A stretch of 64,000 nucleotides of DNA from RUG626 sp051866775. Lineage in GTDB: Bacteria; Bacillota; Clostridia; Oscillospirales; Oscillospiraceae. The position numbers and the translations under genes are program-made. Positions within the stretch are counted from its first letter, which is position 1; every line of letters starts with the position of its first letter. The notes beneath the pieces were generated by a model, which had not been told where the DNA came from, did no database searches, and worked only from the letters and a program-made list of their open reading frames with translations. Positions 60,589 to 64,000 of the stretch are shown here, piece by piece. The stretch spans positions 39,304-103,303 of the forward strand of contig JBJDXR010000033.1 of the NCBI GenBank assembly GCA_051866775.1. Reading direction: 5' to 3'.

Positions 60589-61845
60589 TCACACCGCCTT
60601 GCGCTCAATTTCCGATATTGAAACGCTTACCTTATGCTCTATCGGCTTCCATTCTACCCGCTTGAACATTGCGGAAATGGAAATGGGGATATACGTAAAC
60701 ATAAAGAGCGGGAAGGTAAATGTATACAGTATCTTTCTAGCATTTGAGGTGTGGATGTTCTTCCACTGCGTTGCAGTTGTTACAGCTCCGATAAACAGCA
60801 TAAAAAGATAAGTACCGGCTAAAGACCTCAGTGCCATGAATATATACCCAGCCACCTTGGCTCCCCCCGCAATGCCAAGTATTGAGGCTGCTGTATTCAC
60901 CGCAAATCCTGCGGAGGCCAGAATTATTGCCGGCATAATAGCCATACTCATATCATAACACGCAAAGCCGTTTCTTTTAAAAATGCCCCGCATAAGCCTG
61001 CCGCCGTACTTTCCAAACACCTGAAGGTATCCCTTCGCCCAACGCATCCGCTGACGCCATGATTGGGTAAACTTCACAGGCTGCTCATCATACAATACCG
61101 CCTGTGGGCAGTATCCGATTCTCTCGCCTCCCGTTATATTATGTATCGTAAATTCAATATCCTCCGTAAGCAGGAAAAAGCTCCAACCACCGCATTTTTT
61201 AAGCACCTCCGCACTGAACAAAAAGCCTGTGCCTGATACCGCGGCGCTCGTACCAATGAGCATCCTCGCATGGTTCAGAAACTCCGACTCTCTAAGAAAC
61301 CACAGAGCATAACCGGCGGATATCCAGTTATCTCCGAAATTCTTTGAGTTTCTATAGCTTGTTACTATCTGAAAGCCGTCGGAAAACGTCCTGTTCATCT
61401 GTGCTATATAGTCACTCTTCAGAAGGTTATCGGCGTCAAAGACAAAATACCCGTCAAATGCATCTTCTCCGAAGCCGCGTCTTATTTGTTTAAGCAAGAA
61501 GTCCAGCGCGTACCCCTTGCCGACGTTTCGCTTATCAAAGCGCTCAAAAACCAACGCCCCATGACGCCTTGCAAGCTCTGCTGTATTGTCAGTGCAGTTA
61601 TCTGCGACGACGAAAACTGTTATAAGCTCAGACGGATAGTCTTGAGTCCAGATACTGTCTATAAGATTCCCGACCACGGGTGCCTCGTTTCTTGCAGCGA
61701 TAAGCACGGCATAACGGTGCTGCTTCTCAGGTTTGTGGGGCTTGTCCTTTTTCAAAAGCGGAATAAACAGGTATATCAGCTGATAGGAATAGCACAAAAA
61801 GAACAGTATTGAAATAGCCAGATTTATATATTTCAATGCCTCCAT
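60589..61845 (-). CDS. Membrane glycosyltransferase, family 2
   Basis: 418 residues. An N-terminal membrane helix (about 5-30) is followed by a GT-A domain with VLIAARNEAPVVGNLIDSI, FVVADNCTDNTAELA, the DXD in FVFDADNLL, TED in FFLLTEDIEF and QRMRWAKGYL (QxxRW). Two or three C-terminal helices follow (about 300-395), and the end has FKRVEWKPIEHK. This processive GT2 type makes polysaccharides, but the sugar is unknown. A decayed relative lies at 44.3-44.6 kb. Confidence 0.88.
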   Translation of the reverse strand: MEALKYINLAISILFFLCYSYQLIYLFIPLLKKDKPHKPEKQHRYAVLIAARNEAPVVGNLIDSIWTQDYPSELITVFVVADNCTDNTAELARRHGALVFERFDKRNVGKGYALDFLLKQIRRGFGEDAFDGYFVFDADNLLKSDYIAQMNRTFSDGFQIVTSYRNSKNFGDNWISAGYALWFLRESEFLNHARMLIGTSAAVSGTGFLFSAEVLKKCGGWSFFLLTEDIEFTIHNITGGERIGYCPQAVLYDEQPVKFTQSWRQRMRWAKGYLQVFGKYGGRLMRGIFKRNGFACYDMSMAIMPAIILASAGFAVNTAASILGIAGGAKVAGYIFMALRSLAGTYLFMLFIGAVTTATQWKNIHTSNARKILYTFTFPLFMFTYIPISISAMFKRVEWKPIEHKVSVSISEIERKAV

Positions 61846-62157
61846 GATTTTCGCACCTCATCTTCTGTTTTATCTTTTCCCTGAGCTGAGAAAAAGTATA
61901 GCAGAATGAATGTTAAGATAAAACGGAGCAACTCTTTAAGATTTGGTTAAGCCTTTGGCTTTAAGAATTCTGCAAGATCCCTCCCACATTTGTCCTAGAA
62001 AACGATCACTCCGGGAGCAAAAGCCGCTCCTATTTTCCATTTTTTCGTCATGTTGCTGTTGCGGAAATTCTCGGGTGTTGGTATAATATTTTAAATCAAG
62101 TCATAAGCAAGTAAAATTGTACTCGCACACGCGGGCACGAAAAGAGGTAACAAAATT
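61846..62157 (+). other. 312-base spacer upstream of nadB
   Basis: No gene or strong structure was seen apart from the nadB promoter. The region is divergent between the glycosyltransferase gene and nadB, so the promoter of the glycosyltransferase is probably here too. No riboswitch was recognised. Confidence 0.5.
62059..62087 (+). promoter_or_regulatory. Sigma-A-like promoter for nadB-nadC
   Basis: TTGCGG at 62059-62064, a 17-base spacer and TATAAT at 62082-62087. The leader of about 65 bases has no recognised operator. Confidence 0.65.
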
Positions 62158-63696
62158 ATGCGCTATGCAATTGACGGTTCAATACAAGCTACGCGCCGCT
62201 CCAGCTATGATGTTGTGGTCATTGGTGCAGGAATAGCTGGGCTGTATTCTGCTCTCAATCTTGATTCAAAGCTTACCTGCTGCATATTTGCAAAGGAAAC
62301 AATAGATATCTCAAACTCATGGCTGGCACAGGGCGGTATCGCCGCCGCGACCTCTCCCGACGATGACCCGGAGCTTCATTTTAAAGATACTTTAGTTGCC
62401 GGCGCCGGTCTCTGTGACGAGGCGGCGGTTCACGTCCTTGTAGATGAAGGTCCTCAGGATATACGCCAGCTTATCAGCATGAACGTTCCCTTTGATCTTA
62501 CCGAATCCGGTGAGCTTGACAGGACCCGTGAGGGCGGGCACCATAAAAACCGCATTCTTCATGCGGGAGGTGACGCCACCGGCAGAGAGACTGTCAAGAC
62601 CCTCGCATTTATAGCTTCGCAACGCAGTAACATATTGTTCCGCGACAATACCTTTTTCGTAGACGTGCTGACAGATGCTGATGGTGTCTGCGGGCTTATC
62701 GTCAAGGATGACGATGGCCAGTATGAGATCGTTACCACCCGCCACATCATTATAGCCACAGGCGGCTGCGGTCAAGTGTATACAAGCAGCACAAATCCCT
62801 CGATCGCCACGGGCGACGGTCTCGCCGCCGCTATCCGCGCTGGTGTGAGTCTTCGCCATATGGAGTTTATCCAGTTTCATCCCACCGGACTGTGGTCCCC
62901 GGAGCACGAGGGACGCTCTTTCCTTATTTCTGAGTCCGTGCGCGGCGAGGGCGGGCTTCTTAAAAATAAAGACGGCGTCAGATTTATGCTGGGAAAGCAC
63001 GAGCTTAACGAGCTTGCACCGCGCGATATAGTCGCTCGCGGGATCTATAACGAGATGAAGCGATCCGGTGAGGATCATGTATTTATTGATATAACCTCAA
63101 TGTCTGAGGAGGCTCTCAAGCATCGCTTCCCGACTATCTATAACGAGTGCCTAAGCCGCGGCATCAATATTTCCAAGGACTACATCCCCGTATGTCCCGT
63201 CCAGCATTACCTTATGGGTGGAATAAAAACAGATCTTCATGCACGTACTACACTTCCCGGCCTTTATGCTTGCGGAGAAGCAGCCTCCACCGGAGTACAC
63301 GGTGCCAACCGCCTGGCATCAAATTCAATGCTTGAATGCCTTGTATTTGGCCGCAGAGCTGCTGAGGATATAAACGCTAACTTCACATCCGCTCCCGCAC
63401 CCGACGAAATACCTCTCCCTACGCTTCCGGTAAGATCACCGCTTGATATTGACTATGCCGCCCTGCGCAGCAGGATGCAGCAGCTCATGAGTGACAACTG
63501 CTTTGTTATAAGAACAGAAAGCGGACTTAAATACGCCCTATGCGAGATGGAAAAAATTCTTGAGGAGCTTGAAGCCGGTTTTTCAAACTGCAAGGAATAT
63601 GACGAGTCCTTGAATTTAGCTCTTATTTCGATCAACATTATAAATTCCGCACTCTCCCGCCCCGAAAGCATCGGCGCACACTACAGAGAAAGCTGA
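62158..63696 (+). CDS. nadB: L-aspartate oxidase
   Basis: 512 residues. It oxidises aspartate to iminoaspartate in NAD synthesis. FAD motif VVIGAGIAGLYSALNL, SWLAQGGIAAA, the active-site region EGGHHKNRILHAGGDATG, and ASTGVHGANRLASNSMLECL. AGAGG precedes the ATG. It is followed nine bases later by nadC; nadA, the partner that takes the unstable product, is not seen and may lie past the window. Confidence 0.95.
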   Translation: MRYAIDGSIQATRRSSYDVVVIGAGIAGLYSALNLDSKLTCCIFAKETIDISNSWLAQGGIAAATSPDDDPELHFKDTLVAGAGLCDEAAVHVLVDEGPQDIRQLISMNVPFDLTESGELDRTREGGHHKNRILHAGGDATGRETVKTLAFIASQRSNILFRDNTFFVDVLTDADGVCGLIVKDDDGQYEIVTTRHIIIATGGCGQVYTSSTNPSIATGDGLAAAIRAGVSLRHMEFIQFHPTGLWSPEHEGRSFLISESVRGEGGLLKNKDGVRFMLGKHELNELAPRDIVARGIYNEMKRSGEDHVFIDITSMSEEALKHRFPTIYNECLSRGINISKDYIPVCPVQHYLMGGIKTDLHARTTLPGLYACGEAASTGVHGANRLASNSMLECLVFGRRAAEDINANFTSAPAPDEIPLPTLPVRSPLDIDYAALRSRMQQLMSDNCFVIRTESGLKYALCEMEKILEELEAGFSNCKEYDESLNLALISINIINSALSRPESIGAHYRES

Positions 63697-63705
63697 GGTA
63701 CGGCA

Positions 63706-64000
63706 ATGGATTATATTGGATTGGACAAGTTTATACTAGACGCCCTGCGTGAAGATATCGGCACCGGGGATATCACCACCACCTGCTGCATACCTGAAAG
63801 CGCCGAGTCCGTCGGAACCTTTAAGGCAAAGCAGGAGGGTATATTCTGCGGAACCGATGTGCTTATCCGCGTATTCAAACTGCTTGATGAAAGGGTTATA
63901 GTTACCCCTCTTGCAGCGGACGGCGATCCCGTTAAGAAAGGGCAGCCCATTGCAAAAATATCCGGTCCGTCACGCAGTATCCTCTCAGGAGAGCGTGTCG
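63706..64000 (+). CDS. nadC: Quinolinate phosphoribosyltransferase (5' part)
   Basis: The ATG at 63706 has GAGG eight bases upstream. The first 98 codons read DALREDIGTGDITTTCCIPE (quinolinate PRTase N-terminus), GIFCGTDVLIRVF and GQPIAKISGPSRSILSGERV, the family's conserved loop. The gene runs off the window. NadC turns quinolinate and PRPP into nicotinate mononucleotide. Confidence 0.92.
   Translation, partial: MDYIGLDKFILDALREDIGTGDITTTCCIPESAESVGTFKAKQEGIFCGTDVLIRVFKLLDERVIVTPLAADGDPVKKGQPIAKISGPSRSILSGERV

Overview
The window is chromosomal DNA of an endospore-forming Firmicute of class Clostridia, most like the Oscillospiraceae/Ruminococcaceae. Three things suggest this. Spore genes are scattered through it (sipL, spoIVA, cwlD, cotJ, yunB, sigH). 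Gene orders are typical of Firmicutes (yloC-remA-gmk-rpoZ-priA-def-fmt-rsmB-rlmN-prpC-prkC-rsgA). An IspH-S1 fusion, common in Clostridia, is present. Most of the sequence is ordinary core genome: tightly packed operons, 4-base start/stop overlaps, strong Shine-Dalgarno sites, many GTG/TTG starts, and clean hairpin terminators between converging genes. No phage, CRISPR array, insertion sequence, tRNA or rRNA gene was seen.

Layout. 1-5.8 kb: tail of a 23S pseudouridine synthase, a MurR/RpiR regulator, a BaiN-like flavoprotein, cmk, plsC, and the ispH-S1 fusion. 5.8-8.5 kb: ispD-ispF (MEP isoprenoid pathway), then a DUF3343 protein and a cysteine-desulfurase-like enzyme. 8.6-13.1 kb: cdaA-cdaR (c-di-AMP), an unusual inverted-repeat-rich spacer, DUF5685, a DnaJ/TPR protein and a membrane protein. 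13.1-24.7 kb: the large housekeeping operon for nucleotide supply, replication restart, formyl-Met metabolism, rRNA methylation and PASTA kinase/phosphatase signalling. 24.8-30.4 kb: a tiny membrane protein, sipL, a 37-residue Asn/Gln protein on the opposite strand, yebC, and two tandem C1 peptidases. 30.5-30.9 kb: RNase P RNA (minus strand). 31-38.8 kb: murD, a methionine-gamma-lyase-family enzyme, yunB, ligA, and a secreted phosphodiester glycosidase with SLH anchors. 38.8-41.2 kb: divergent PPi-type phosphofructokinase and class II aldolase. 41.3-44.7 kb: a degenerate P-type-ATPase-like membrane protein, a Xer-type recombinase and a decayed glycosyltransferase. 44.7-58.4 kb (mostly minus): radA, cwlD, cotJC, a cotJA-cotJB fusion, an aminotransferase, spoIVA, coaX with a PanT-like transporter subunit, nif3-like, trmK, two small metal/redox proteins, sigH, ruvB-ruvA-ruvC. 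58.6-64 kb: an unknown Cys-rich protein with a sigma-E-like promoter, asnA, a family 2 glycosyltransferase, nadB and the start of nadC.

Genes that work together: IspH, IspD and IspF; SpoIVA and SipL (coat basement layer) with CotJ, CwlD, YunB and SigH; CoaX with the PanT-like subunit; RuvA, RuvB and RuvC; NadB and NadC; PrpC and PrkC; Pfp and Fba.

Most unusual items: an intact reading frame homologous to P1B ATPases that lacks the actuator domain and has Asn in place of the phosphorylated Asp; a CotJA-CotJB single-chain fusion; a 37-residue Asn/Gln protein; a nested inverted-repeat element between cdaR and DUF5685; and a glycosyltransferase remnant that keeps both ends but has lost its middle. 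I did not find a clear multi-gene novel defence or biosynthetic system. All start sites, promoters and terminators were read by eye, without alignments or database searches.
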